A DNA stretch of 52,324 nt from Chitinophagaceae bacterium (GTDB taxonomy: Bacteria; Bacteroidota; Bacteroidia; Chitinophagales; Chitinophagaceae): contig JAOAGO010000019.1 of NCBI GenBank assembly GCA_026415715.1, positions 1-52,324 of the forward strand, given 5' to 3'. Below, in pieces: positions 10,186-17,213 of this stretch. A program made the translations under genes and the position numbers. The first letter of the stretch is position 1; every line of letters begins with the position of its first letter. Under the pieces are notes generated by a model that was not told where the DNA came from, searched no databases, and saw nothing but the letters and a program-made list of their open reading frames with translations.

Positions 10186-10670
10186 TGCAAAACAACAGAC
10201 AAATATTTTTCAAAAAAGTAAAAAGCAGGCTTGGCTTTATCTTGTTTTTACTTACACGTCTTCCGGCAGCATGGTTTGCAGGCGTAAAAATTTCAGAAAT
10301 CAACGAACGGTACTGTTCCGTTACCATTCGCTACGGATGGAGCAACAAAAATCCTTTCCGATCGGTGTATTTCGCCTGTTTAAGTATGGCGGCCGAAATG
10401 AGCAGTGGCGCCCTGGTTATGGCGAACTGTTACAACAGTAAACCGGCCATTTCCATGCTGGTCATAAAAACGGAAGCTGAATTTTATAAAAAAGCAAAAG
10501 GAAAAATTACGTTTGTTTGCAACGACGGAAAGCAGATTGAAGACGCCGTAAATGCAGCGCTTAGTGAAAATATTCCGGTTAGTTTCAGGTCACGTTCCGT
10601 TGGCCTAAATCAGGAAGGAGATACGGTGGCTGAGTTTTTTATTACCTGGTCGCTGAAGCGGAAAGAATAA
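10185..10670 (+). CDS. DUF4442 hotdog-fold thioesterase-like protein
   Basis: This 161-residue protein looks like DUF4442, a branch of the hotdog-fold thioesterase superfamily (PaaI-like). Supporting segments are LPAAWFAGVKISEINERY, VTIRYGWSNKNPFRSVYF, CLSMAAEMSSGALVMA and a conserved C-terminal strand DTVAEFFITWSLKRK. The ATG at 10185 overlaps the stop codon of the protease gene, so I prefer it to the GTG at 10182. DUF4442 members are thought to act on acyl-CoA or acyl-carrier thioesters, but few are characterised, and the link with a membrane-bound protease is unexplained. Confidence 0.75.
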   Translation: MQNNRQIFFKKVKSRLGFILFLLTRLPAAWFAGVKISEINERYCSVTIRYGWSNKNPFRSVYFACLSMAAEMSSGALVMANCYNSKPAISMLVIKTEAEFYKKAKGKITFVCNDGKQIEDAVNAALSENIPVSFRSRSVGLNQEGDTVAEFFITWSLKRKE

Positions 10671-10742
10671 GCCCGGCGTCTTTACAACATGAACGGTATT
10701 CCTGTTTTTTGTAATTAGGTCATATCAATCCAACGAAAATTT

Positions 10743-12146
10743 ATGAAACTTTCTTTTCATGGCGCTGCCCGAACAGTAACGGGATCCAAACATTTAATTA
10801 CGCTGAAAAACGGCCGGCAGATTCTGCTTGATTGCGGCATGTTTCAGGGTATGGGAAAAGAAACCGACGCCCTGAATAGAACATTTCGCTTTCAGCCCGA
10901 AGCCATCCATGCCATGATTCTTTCTCATGCACATATAGACCACAGTGGCCTCATTCCGAGACTGGTATCTGAAGGGTTTTCAGGAAAAATCTTTTGTACT
11001 TCAGCCACAAAAGAACTCACTCAGGTTTTGTTAATTGACTCAGCCGAAATTCAGGAAGATGAAATTCGCTTTATTAACAAACGCCGGGCCATGGAAGGAC
11101 TTCCTTATTTGCGTCCTCTTTACTCCGTAAAAGAGGCTGAGCACGCCGCCGACTTTCTGGAAGTTCAGCCCTACCATAAATGGTTTCATGTAACGGATAA
11201 TGTTCAAGCTATGTTTACCGATGCCGGACATATTATCGGCAGTGCGGCCGTGCATTTGAAAATCCGTGAAAACGGTAAAGAAATCAGACTTACGTTCAGC
11301 GGAGATGTTGGCCGGTATCGTGACGTTATTTTAAAATCTCCTGAAGAGTTTCCGCAGGCAGATTATATTATTTTGGAATCTACGTATGGAAACAGCCTTC
11401 ACGATAATTTTATAACAACACCTGACCTTTTACTGAGCTGGATTGAAAAAGCCTGCCTCCAAAAAAAAGGTAAGCTTATCATTCCGGCCTTTAGTGTTGG
11501 AAGAACGCAGGAATTATTGTATGCACTCAATCAACTGGAACTGGAAAACCGACTTCCGGAACTGGATTATTATGTAGATAGTCCTTTAAGTGTGGAAGCA
11601 ACCGAAATCGTTAAATCACATCCGGAATTCTTTAATAACAGAATACAGCGAATTCTGAAAACAGATAACGACCCGTTTTCTTTTAAAGGATTGAAATATG
11701 TAAAAACGGTTGAGCAATCCAAAATGCTCAACTATTTGAACGGTCCTTTTGTTATTATATCAGCCAGCGGCATGGCCGATGCCGGCAGGGTAAAACATCA
11801 TATCAGCAATAATATTGAAAACAGCCGCAACACCATACTCTTTACGGGATACTGCGAACCCCATTCACTTGGCGGACGATTGCTGGCCGGTGAAAAGGAA
11901 GTCAACATTTTCGGGATTCTTCATGAAGTACATGCTGAAATCGGAGTGATCAGGAGCATGAGCGCTCATGGCGACTACGAAGACCTTTCTCAGTGGCTTG
12001 CCTGTCAGAATCCGCAAGAGGTTAAAACCCTTTTCCTTGTTCACGGCGAGTTTGACGTGCAAATGGATTTCAAAACTAAACTTATGAAAAAGGGATTCCG
12101 CGACGTTCAGATTCCGGCTCTTCACGAAGAGTTTCATTTAACTTAA
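10743..12146 (+). CDS. Beta-CASP metallo-beta-lactamase ribonuclease-like protein
   Basis: The 467-residue protein joins a metallo-beta-lactamase domain to a beta-CASP domain, the arrangement of CPSF73/Ysh1-like RNA-cleaving enzymes. The zinc-binding motif SHAHIDHSG gives His62, His64, Asp66 and His67. Further metal ligands sit in DAGHIIGSA and FSGDVGRY. The beta-CASP part shows IIPAFSVGRTQELLY, ISASGMADAGRVKHH and SAHGDYEDL, and a final histidine lies in FLVHGEF. Related bacterial proteins are RNA-processing or RNA-degrading enzymes in the cytoplasm. The gene has its own start after about 70 bp of spacer and is followed by the tRNA-Met gene, so a role in tRNA maturation is possible only by proximity. 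Confidence 0.88.
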   Translation: MKLSFHGAARTVTGSKHLITLKNGRQILLDCGMFQGMGKETDALNRTFRFQPEAIHAMILSHAHIDHSGLIPRLVSEGFSGKIFCTSATKELTQVLLIDSAEIQEDEIRFINKRRAMEGLPYLRPLYSVKEAEHAADFLEVQPYHKWFHVTDNVQAMFTDAGHIIGSAAVHLKIRENGKEIRLTFSGDVGRYRDVILKSPEEFPQADYIILESTYGNSLHDNFITTPDLLLSWIEKACLQKKGKLIIPAFSVGRTQELLYALNQLELENRLPELDYYVDSPLSVEATEIVKSHPEFFNNRIQRILKTDNDPFSFKGLKYVKTVEQSKMLNYLNGPFVIISASGMADAGRVKHHISNNIENSRNTILFTGYCEPHSLGGRLLAGEKEVNIFGILHEVHAEIGVIRSMSAHGDYEDLSQWLACQNPQEVKTLFLVHGEFDVQMDFKTKLMKKGFRDVQIPALHEEFHLT

Positions 12147-12186
12147 GCCGAATGCTGATAAAATTTTCAAAATCTCCTTTTTTATT

Positions 12187-12194
12187 TAACTTTG
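12187..12194 (+). promoter_or_regulatory. -7 promoter element for tRNA-Met
   Basis: TAACTTTG at 12187-12194 is a full match to the Bacteroidota -7 consensus and ends 20 bp before the mature tRNA 5' end at 12215. At the -33 position there is only a T-rich stretch rather than a clean TTG. Confidence 0.5.
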
Positions 12195-12214
12195 CGGCCC
12201 GCTATAATTAATTT

Positions 12215-12288
12215 GCCGGGGTAGCTCAGCTGGTTAGAGCGCAGGATTCATAACCCTGAGGACGGCAGTTCAAGTCTGCTCCCCGGTA
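12215..12288 (+). tRNA. tRNA-Met (anticodon CAT), elongator type
   Basis: The 74-nt gene folds as a full cloverleaf. The acceptor stem is GCCGGGG/CCCCGGT with a closing G-T pair and discriminator A. D stem: GCTC/GAGC. Anticodon loop: TTCATAA. T stem: GGCAG/CTGCT around TTCAAGT. The D arm and the absence of three G-C pairs next to the anticodon loop argue against the initiator tRNA; the acceptor stem differs from tRNA-Ile2. CCA is not encoded. The anticodon stem CAGGA/CCCTG has an A-C mismatch at its last pair (position 31-39). A hairpin with a T-run follows at 12294-12320. Confidence 0.92.
12237..12253 (+). repeat. 17-bp repeat, copy 1 (inside tRNA-Met)
   Basis: This segment covers the 3' half of the D stem, the 5' half of the anticodon stem and the whole anticodon loop of the tRNA. 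An identical 17-bp copy lies at 12563-12579 on the same strand. Confidence 0.85.
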
Positions 12289-12293
12289 CTTAA

Positions 12294-12320
12294 AGGCTCC
12301 GCTCAGGAGCTTATTTTTTT
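12294..12320 (+). terminator. Intrinsic terminator after tRNA-Met
   Basis: GGCTCC (12295-12300) pairs with GGAGCT (12306-12311) around a 5-nt loop, extended by A12294-T12312, and is followed by a T-run at 12314-12320. It directly abuts the ATG at 12321 of the broken GIY-YIG gene. Confidence 0.75.
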
Positions 12321-12592
12321 ATGACTTATATTTTTACGTTTTATACTCTGACAAGTATAACCGTCACTATATTGGTTATACTTCCGATTTGGCAGAGCGG
12401 TTAAGGTCGCATAATGAATACGGAAAAGGTTATACGAGCAGGTATCGTCCATGGAGGGTGATTTACACCAAAGCGTTTTCGGAGAAGTCGGAAGCTATGC
12501 GGTATGAGCGGTGGTTGAAATCGGGGGTGGGCAGAGAGTTTATAAAGACACTTGCGCATGATGAGCGCAGGATTCATAATCAGCTCGCATAG
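12321..12592 (+). pseudogene. GIY-YIG endonuclease-like gene, frameshifted near its start
   Basis: Read in the frame ending at 12592, the bases encode a small single-domain GIY-YIG protein: FYVLYSDKYNRHYIGYTSD, then LAERLRSHNEYGKGYTSR, YRPWRVIYTKAFSEKSEA and MRYERWLKSGVGREFI. The GIY-YIG pair is VLY...YIG, with Arg, His and Glu in the expected places. That frame has no ATG upstream. The only suitable ATG, at 12321, starts MTYIF in another frame; adding one T to the five-T run at 12331-12335 joins the two into a normal 91-residue protein. It is therefore a decayed gene, a programmed slip or a base-calling error. A TTG start at 12389 would delete the catalytic motifs. The tail carries a copy of a tRNA fragment. 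Confidence 0.75.
12563..12579 (+). repeat. 17-bp repeat, copy 2 (tRNA-Met fragment in GIY-YIG tail)
   Basis: This is identical to tRNA-Met positions 12237-12253 and lies in the last codons of the GIY-YIG frame. The match stops exactly at the 3' edge of the anticodon loop of the neighbouring tRNA. The two following bases, TC, are what a tRNA with a properly paired anticodon stem would have at positions 39-40. Confidence 0.85.
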
Positions 12593-12612
12593 TCATTAAG
12601 TCCTGAAAAGTT

Positions 12613-12620
12613 TATATTTG
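12613..12620 (+). promoter_or_regulatory. Possible -7 promoter element for the GH65 gene
   Basis: TATATTTG matches TAnnTTTG and ends 28 bp before the ATG at 12649. No clear -33 box is seen at standard spacing. Confidence 0.4.
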
Positions 12621-12648
12621 AACGGTAAGAATTCTAATTTTACCGGAT

Positions 12649-14679
12649 ATGCTTCAAAAATTTTTCCTTTCGTTCCTCTTGATATTTTCTTTCCCGGTGC
12701 TTAAAGCACAAGACGGGTGGAAGATCAAAGCAACCTCAATTGACCCGTCAAATTACTACGGCGTTACCGTTGCCAATGGTATGTTGGGTGTTGTGTCTTC
12801 ACCCCACCCTTTTCAGGTAAAAGAAGTGGTGCTGGCCGGAGCTTATGATCTTTACGGCCGCGGACGTGTCAGTAATTTTCTTCGCAGCTTCAACCTGTTG
12901 AATATGTACGTGGAAATTGACGGCCGTCGGGTAGATTACCGGTCCGTTTCCAACATACAACAGGAACTTGATCTTCGTTATGCCGCTTTTACCACTCGTT
13001 TTCAATATACCGATAAGGCCGACATCACGTATACCTACTATGCCCTTCGGCATTTGCCTTTTGCAGTTTTGATGGATGTATTCATCACAGCCCGAAAAGA
13101 CATCAGTATCACCGGCGCCAGCATCATGGAAGCGCCCGATGCGCTCCGCGATGTTCAGAACTATTACAATGAAATAGACAGGCCTCACGTGGTTATCAGT
13201 CTCCTTACTTCAACGGCCAAAAGTCCAACCGGTAAATTGCTCATGTGCGCCAGCAATACGTTTCTGTTTTCCGAAAAACACGGCGAAGAACCCCGGGTTA
13301 TTCACGAAATGTGGGACAACAACATGCACCTCATGAAGTTTTCCCGAAAAATTAAAGCCGGCGAAACATACCGCTTCTCCATTGCCGGCGCTTCCATAAC
13401 TTCGGCACATCATGATGACCCGCTGAATGAAGCCGAACGTATTGCCATCTTTGCCAAACTGGAAGGCCGTGAACGGCTGATCAGGTTGCACAACAAAGCA
13501 TGGGACGAACTCTGGAAAAGCGATATTATTATAGACGGCGACCCTCAGGCCCAGCAGGATGTGCGAAGCATGCTCTATCATCTTTATGCCTTTACCCGCG
13601 AAGGAACAGCCTATTCCCCCTCACCTATGGGACTCAGCGGTTTGGGTTATAACGGGCATGTTTTCTGGGATACGGAACTCTGGATGTTCCCGCCTTTGCT
13701 GGTATTGCAGCCTCAACTGGCAAAGAGTATGATAGAATATCGTTTTCAGCGCCTTGAAGCCGCAAAGCGGAATGCCTTCAGTAAAGGATATAAAGGAGCC
13801 ATGTATCCCTGGGAAAGTGCGGAAACCGGCGTGGAAGAAACACCCGTCTGGGCATTGAGCGGCCCGTTCGAACATCATATTACGGCATGCGTTGGTATCG
13901 CGGCATGGAATTATTATTGCGTTACACGGGATATTAACTGGCTTCGCGAAAAAGGATATCCCATCCTTTCTGCAACAGCCGATTTCTGGGCCAGCCGTGT
14001 GGAACGAAACGGGCCCGGCCGTTACGATATAAATAATGTTGTAGCTGCCGACGAATGGGCTGAAAACGTAGATAACAACGCATTTACCAATGCAGCGGCC
14101 AAGGCCAATCTTCGCTATGCTGCAGAAGCGGCCTCGCTGCTGGGCATTCCGCCAAATCCCGACTGGTTGCATGTAGCCGAAAACATCCCTATCCTCAAAA
14201 TGAATAACGGTGTTACCCGCGAACATGCCACCTACAACGGCGAAAAAATAAAACAGGCCGATGTCAATCTGCTCGCTTATCCTTTAAGAGAAATCACCGA
14301 CCCCAAAGCCATCCTTCGCGACCTGGAATATTACGAAACCCGGGTACCCGAAGAAGGCACCCCCGCCATGACTCAGGCGGTTTTCACTACACTCTATGCC
14401 CGGCTTGGCAATCCTGATAAAGCATATTACTGGTTCAAAGACTCGTACATACCCAACCTGCTGCCGCCCTTCCGCGTCATGGCCGAAACCAAAGGCGGCA
14501 CCAACCCCTATTTTGCAACAGGCGCCGGCGGCGTCCTTCAAAGCGTACTCATGGGGTTCGGCGGTATAGAAATTACCTCAAAAGGCATCACCCGTATCAA
14601 ATCCGTTTTGCCAAAGCATTGGAAAAAACTCACCATCACCGGTGTCGGGCCTGATAAAAAATCCATCGTCATTCAGTAA
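12649..14679 (+). CDS. Secreted glycoside hydrolase family 65 enzyme, kojibiose-hydrolase-like
   Basis: The 676-residue protein has a signal peptide (LSFLLIFSFPVLKAQ), so it acts outside the cytoplasm, probably in the periplasm. It has the GH65 layout: an N-terminal beta-sandwich and an (alpha/alpha)6 barrel with GHVFWDTELWMFP, KGYKGAMYPWESAETG and VVAADEWAENVDNN. The likely general acid is Glu469 in DEW. A second glutamate, Glu613 in VMAETKGGTNPYFATGAGG, sits where inverting GH65 hydrolases have their base; most GH65 members are phosphorylases and lack it. The 144-residue spacing agrees with my memory of the kojibiose hydrolase of Flavobacterium johnsoniae. A hydrolase of alpha-1,2 or related glucosides is therefore more likely than a phosphorylase. 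Codon use looks richer in G and C than in most neighbouring genes. A trehalase follows. Confidence 0.85.
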   Translation: MLQKFFLSFLLIFSFPVLKAQDGWKIKATSIDPSNYYGVTVANGMLGVVSSPHPFQVKEVVLAGAYDLYGRGRVSNFLRSFNLLNMYVEIDGRRVDYRSVSNIQQELDLRYAAFTTRFQYTDKADITYTYYALRHLPFAVLMDVFITARKDISITGASIMEAPDALRDVQNYYNEIDRPHVVISLLTSTAKSPTGKLLMCASNTFLFSEKHGEEPRVIHEMWDNNMHLMKFSRKIKAGETYRFSIAGASITSAHHDDPLNEAERIAIFAKLEGRERLIRLHNKAWDELWKSDIIIDGDPQAQQDVRSMLYHLYAFTREGTAYSPSPMGLSGLGYNGHVFWDTELWMFPPLLVLQPQLAKSMIEYRFQRLEAAKRNAFSKGYKGAMYPWESAETGVEETPVWALSGPFEHHITACVGIAAWNYYCVTRDINWLREKGYPILSATADFWASRVERNGPGRYDINNVVAADEWAENVDNNAFTNAAAKANLRYAAEAASLLGIPPNPDWLHVAENIPILKMNNGVTREHATYNGEKIKQADVNLLAYPLREITDPKAILRDLEYYETRVPEEGTPAMTQAVFTTLYARLGNPDKAYYWFKDSYIPNLLPPFRVMAETKGGTNPYFATGAGGVLQSVLMGFGGIEITSKGITRIKSVLPKHWKKLTITGVGPDKKSIVIQ

Positions 14680-15007
14680 TAAAGAAAATGTATTTGAGGC
14701 TTTCATCGCCTGCCAAATAGTACATCTGCAGTTCTCCGCCACCTGCCCCGATTATTCGGGGTTCGGGGTCGTTATCACTCCGCCCACCGCCTGCGGCAGA
14801 GGGCCAGGCCCTTCAGGCGGGGCAGCCCTTCACCGGCAGAAACTCGGTCAGACAAAAATGTTTACCTGAATAAACAAAAAAAATTCAGCAGGTAAGTAAT
14901 ACGAATGTACTTCGGACAGTGTGGCGTTTTGGCTTCTTAACAATCTATGCGTCTTTTATCCTTTTCCTATGAAAAATTAAATTACCTTTAATTTCAAAGT
15001 AAATGCA
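14680..15007. other. Intergenic region with GC-rich folded element
   Basis: The 328 bases between the GH65 and trehalase genes hold no credible gene. Positions about 14735-14850 are much richer in G and C than the surroundings and contain several inverted repeats, listed separately. A 7/8 match to the -7 box, TACCTTTA, lies at 14983-14990, 17 bp before the trehalase ATG, and may be its promoter. Confidence 0.6.
14746..14820. repeat. Cluster of inverted repeats, REP-like candidate
   Basis: There is a perfect hairpin CCCCGA-TTAT-TCGGGG at 14746-14761. A nested structure follows: CCGCCTG (14787-14793) pairs with CAGGCGG (14814-14820), enclosing GGGCC/GGCCC (14801-14805 and 14807-14811) around a single A. 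No T-run follows either stem, so these are not ordinary terminators. The form and base content suggest a dispersed palindromic element. Confidence 0.5.
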
Positions 15008-16576
15008 ATGAAAGGCTTTGTAAGTTTCATGAGCTTGTTTTTCTTTTTTCATTCTTCCGCTCAAAAAATAAAAACACCTGACCAGGTGTATGGCCAACTC
15101 TTTCGCGATGTGCAGGAAAGCCGCATATTTCCTGATGGCAAAACCTTTGTGGATGCCGTGCCCAAAAAAAATCCAGCAATCATTGTGGCAGATTATCTGA
15201 AAGCCGTAAATAACCCTTCTCTCAGGTTCAGCCTTAAGTGGTTTGTTGAAGAAAATTTTTTTCTGCCCCCGCCTTCCGCCGACACGAAGCCGGAAAAAAC
15301 CACCGATATTGTAAGTCATATTCAAAACTTATGGAAGCTGCTCAAACGGCAAAAAGATAAACCTGTATCCGGCTCTTCGCTTCTGCCTTTACCTTTTCCC
15401 TACATTGTCCCGGGCGGACGATTCCGTGAAATCTATTACTGGGATTCTTATTTTACCATGCTTGGACTGAAAGAAAGCGGCGAAAAAGAACTCATGCACC
15501 ACATGCTTGAAAATTTTAAATACCTCATCGAAACCTATGGCCATGTTCCCAACGGAAACCGAAGTTATTATCTCAGCCGAAGCCAGCCTCCGTTTTTTTC
15601 GCTCATGGTTTCGCTTTATGCCGAAACCGAAGGCCCTCACGTACTGAAACGGTACATCCCCGCTGTTGAAAAAGAGTATCGCTATTGGATGAAGGGCTTC
15701 GAAAAAATGAAAGCCGGTCAAGCAGCGGGAAAAACCGTGCGTATGCCTGATGGTTTGTTACTGAATCGTTATAGCGATGCGTTAAACATTCCGCGTCAGG
15801 AAAGCTGGGCCGACGATATCGAAACGGCAGCCAAATCGAATCGCAAAAAAGAAGTGGTTTATCATCATTTACGCTCAGCAGCTGAAAGCGGCTGGGACTT
15901 CAGCAGCAGGTGGTTGGCCGACAACCGTAATCTTCATACTATCGAAACCGCCGACATTATTCCCGTAGATTTGAATTGTCTGCTTTATTATACCGAAAAC
16001 CTTTTGGCAGGATATTACGCTCAAAACGGTTCTAAAGATAAGTCGGCTTACTATCAGTCGGCGGCACACAACCGGTTGAAAGCAATTCAGAAATACTGTT
16101 ACGATGCTGCGGAGAAAATATACTACGATTATCATTTTAGTGAAAAAAGGCAAACCGCAAAATTTACGCTTGCCTCTTTTTTCCCGCTTTGGCTTCTTCC
16201 TTCCCATCCGCATCCTGAAACAGTGGAAATGCATGTCCAAAAATTAAAAAAAGAACTGTTGGCGCCTCACGGGGTGCTTACCACTTCGGTACATTCCGGA
16301 CAGCAATGGGATGCCCCTAACGGCTGGGCTCCGCTACAGTGGGTAGTCATTCAGGCGCTTGAAAAAAATGACCGACATGAACTGGCCACTCTCATTGCTC
16401 GCCGCTGGATACAACTCAACCTGAAAGTTTTTGAGCGCACCGGAAAGCTCATGGAAAAATATAACGTAACTGACGATTCGCTGGAAGCCGGTGGGGGAGA
16501 ATACCCGGGCCAGGACGGTTTCGGCTGGACTAACGGCGTTTTACTGGCTTTAATCAAGAAGTATGGAAAGAATTGA
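15008..16576 (+). CDS. treA: Secreted trehalase, glycoside hydrolase family 37
   Basis: Trehalase splits alpha,alpha-trehalose into two glucose molecules. The 522-residue protein has a signal peptide (GFVSFMSLFFFFHSSAQ), so it is periplasmic. Both GH37 signatures are present: PGGRFREIYYWDSYF and QQWDAPNGWAPLQW. The catalytic acid should be Asp297 in AAESGWDFSSRW, and the base a glutamate in the C-terminal block AGGGEYPGQDGFGWTNG. Length fits the family (about 540). It lies 328 bp after the GH65 gene and on the same strand, and about 1.7 kb upstream of the transporter operon, so it belongs to the alpha-glucoside region but is probably transcribed on its own. Confidence 0.94.
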   Translation: MKGFVSFMSLFFFFHSSAQKIKTPDQVYGQLFRDVQESRIFPDGKTFVDAVPKKNPAIIVADYLKAVNNPSLRFSLKWFVEENFFLPPPSADTKPEKTTDIVSHIQNLWKLLKRQKDKPVSGSSLLPLPFPYIVPGGRFREIYYWDSYFTMLGLKESGEKELMHHMLENFKYLIETYGHVPNGNRSYYLSRSQPPFFSLMVSLYAETEGPHVLKRYIPAVEKEYRYWMKGFEKMKAGQAAGKTVRMPDGLLLNRYSDALNIPRQESWADDIETAAKSNRKKEVVYHHLRSAAESGWDFSSRWLADNRNLHTIETADIIPVDLNCLLYYTENLLAGYYAQNGSKDKSAYYQSAAHNRLKAIQKYCYDAAEKIYYDYHFSEKRQTAKFTLASFFPLWLLPSHPHPETVEMHVQKLKKELLAPHGVLTTSVHSGQQWDAPNGWAPLQWVVIQALEKNDRHELATLIARRWIQLNLKVFERTGKLMEKYNVTDDSLEAGGGEYPGQDGFGWTNGVLLALIKKYGKN

Positions 16577-16641
16577 TTTGGAATGATGCATGTAGAATAC
16601 AATATTGATTAACCGCTATTCTGAAATTATAAAATAAAATC

Positions 16642-17061
16642 ATGGCAAAATTAAAAACAACTTTTACCGGAAAGGATGTTTCAGCGTTTATAGAATCCTG
16701 TACAGATGACCGGCAAAAGCAAAAGGATAGTTTTGAATTGATTCAAATTTTCCGTGAATTGACAAAACAAGAGCCAAAGATGTGGGGACAAAGTATTGTT
16801 GGTTTCGGAAGTTATCATTATAAATATCAAAGCGGCCATGAAGGAGACGCTCCCAGGCTTGCTTTTTCGCCGCGAAAATCCGCCATTTCTTTATACGTAT
16901 ATACCGAAACGGAAAAAAATAAATCGCTGCTTAAAGACCTGGGAATATATAAAATGGGAAAAGCCTGTATCTATATCAAAAAACTCTCCGATATTAATAA
17001 GGCCGTGTTAAAAGAAATTTGTGCAGAAACGCTTCGTTATTTATCAGAAAAATATTCTTAA
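16642..17061 (+). CDS. DUF1801 family protein
   Basis: This 139-residue cytoplasmic protein resembles DUF1801 (YdhG-like): DVSAFIESCTDDRQKQKD, EPKMWGQSIVGFGSYHYKY, LAFSPRKSAISLYVY and MGKACIYIKKLSDIN are its typical blocks. The family has a small alpha/beta fold related to the phage-type SufE/YdhG group and no firm function. It lies between the trehalase gene and the convergent gene at 17214, 65 bp after the trehalase stop, and has no evident link with sugar use. Confidence 0.8.
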   Translation: MAKLKTTFTGKDVSAFIESCTDDRQKQKDSFELIQIFRELTKQEPKMWGQSIVGFGSYHYKYQSGHEGDAPRLAFSPRKSAISLYVYTETEKNKSLLKDLGIYKMGKACIYIKKLSDINKAVLKEICAETLRYLSEKYS

Positions 17062-17213
17062 AAAACTATGCAGAATCAGAGCAATTGATAAGTTAACCCG
17101 ATTCATGCCTTTTATCCAAACGAAATAACTTACGGTGCGTAGTTTTTTCCTTATGGTTTTGAATGAAATGCTGAAATCAGTTTTTTTAAGTGTTTTGAAA
17201 GAAGTCAGGGTGT

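Noticed and set aside
12237-12579. Classical phage or island attachment sites (attL/attR) in tRNA-Met
   Set aside because: No integrase is present, only about 300 bp lie between the copies, and the duplicated part is the middle of the tRNA rather than its 3' end.
12389-12592. A 67-residue gene starting at TTG 12389
   Set aside because: That start removes the GIY-YIG catalytic motifs, which are encoded in the same frame upstream to about 12329; the longer, frameshifted reading explains the sequence better.
13621-14226. A 201-residue minus-strand frame inside the GH65 gene
   Set aside because: It is open only because of the GC-richer codon use of the GH65 gene; its translation shows no family features.
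14642-14869. A plus-strand frame running from the end of the GH65 gene into the GC-rich element
   Set aside because: It overlaps the end of GH65 and crosses the inverted repeats; low-complexity translation, no start signal.
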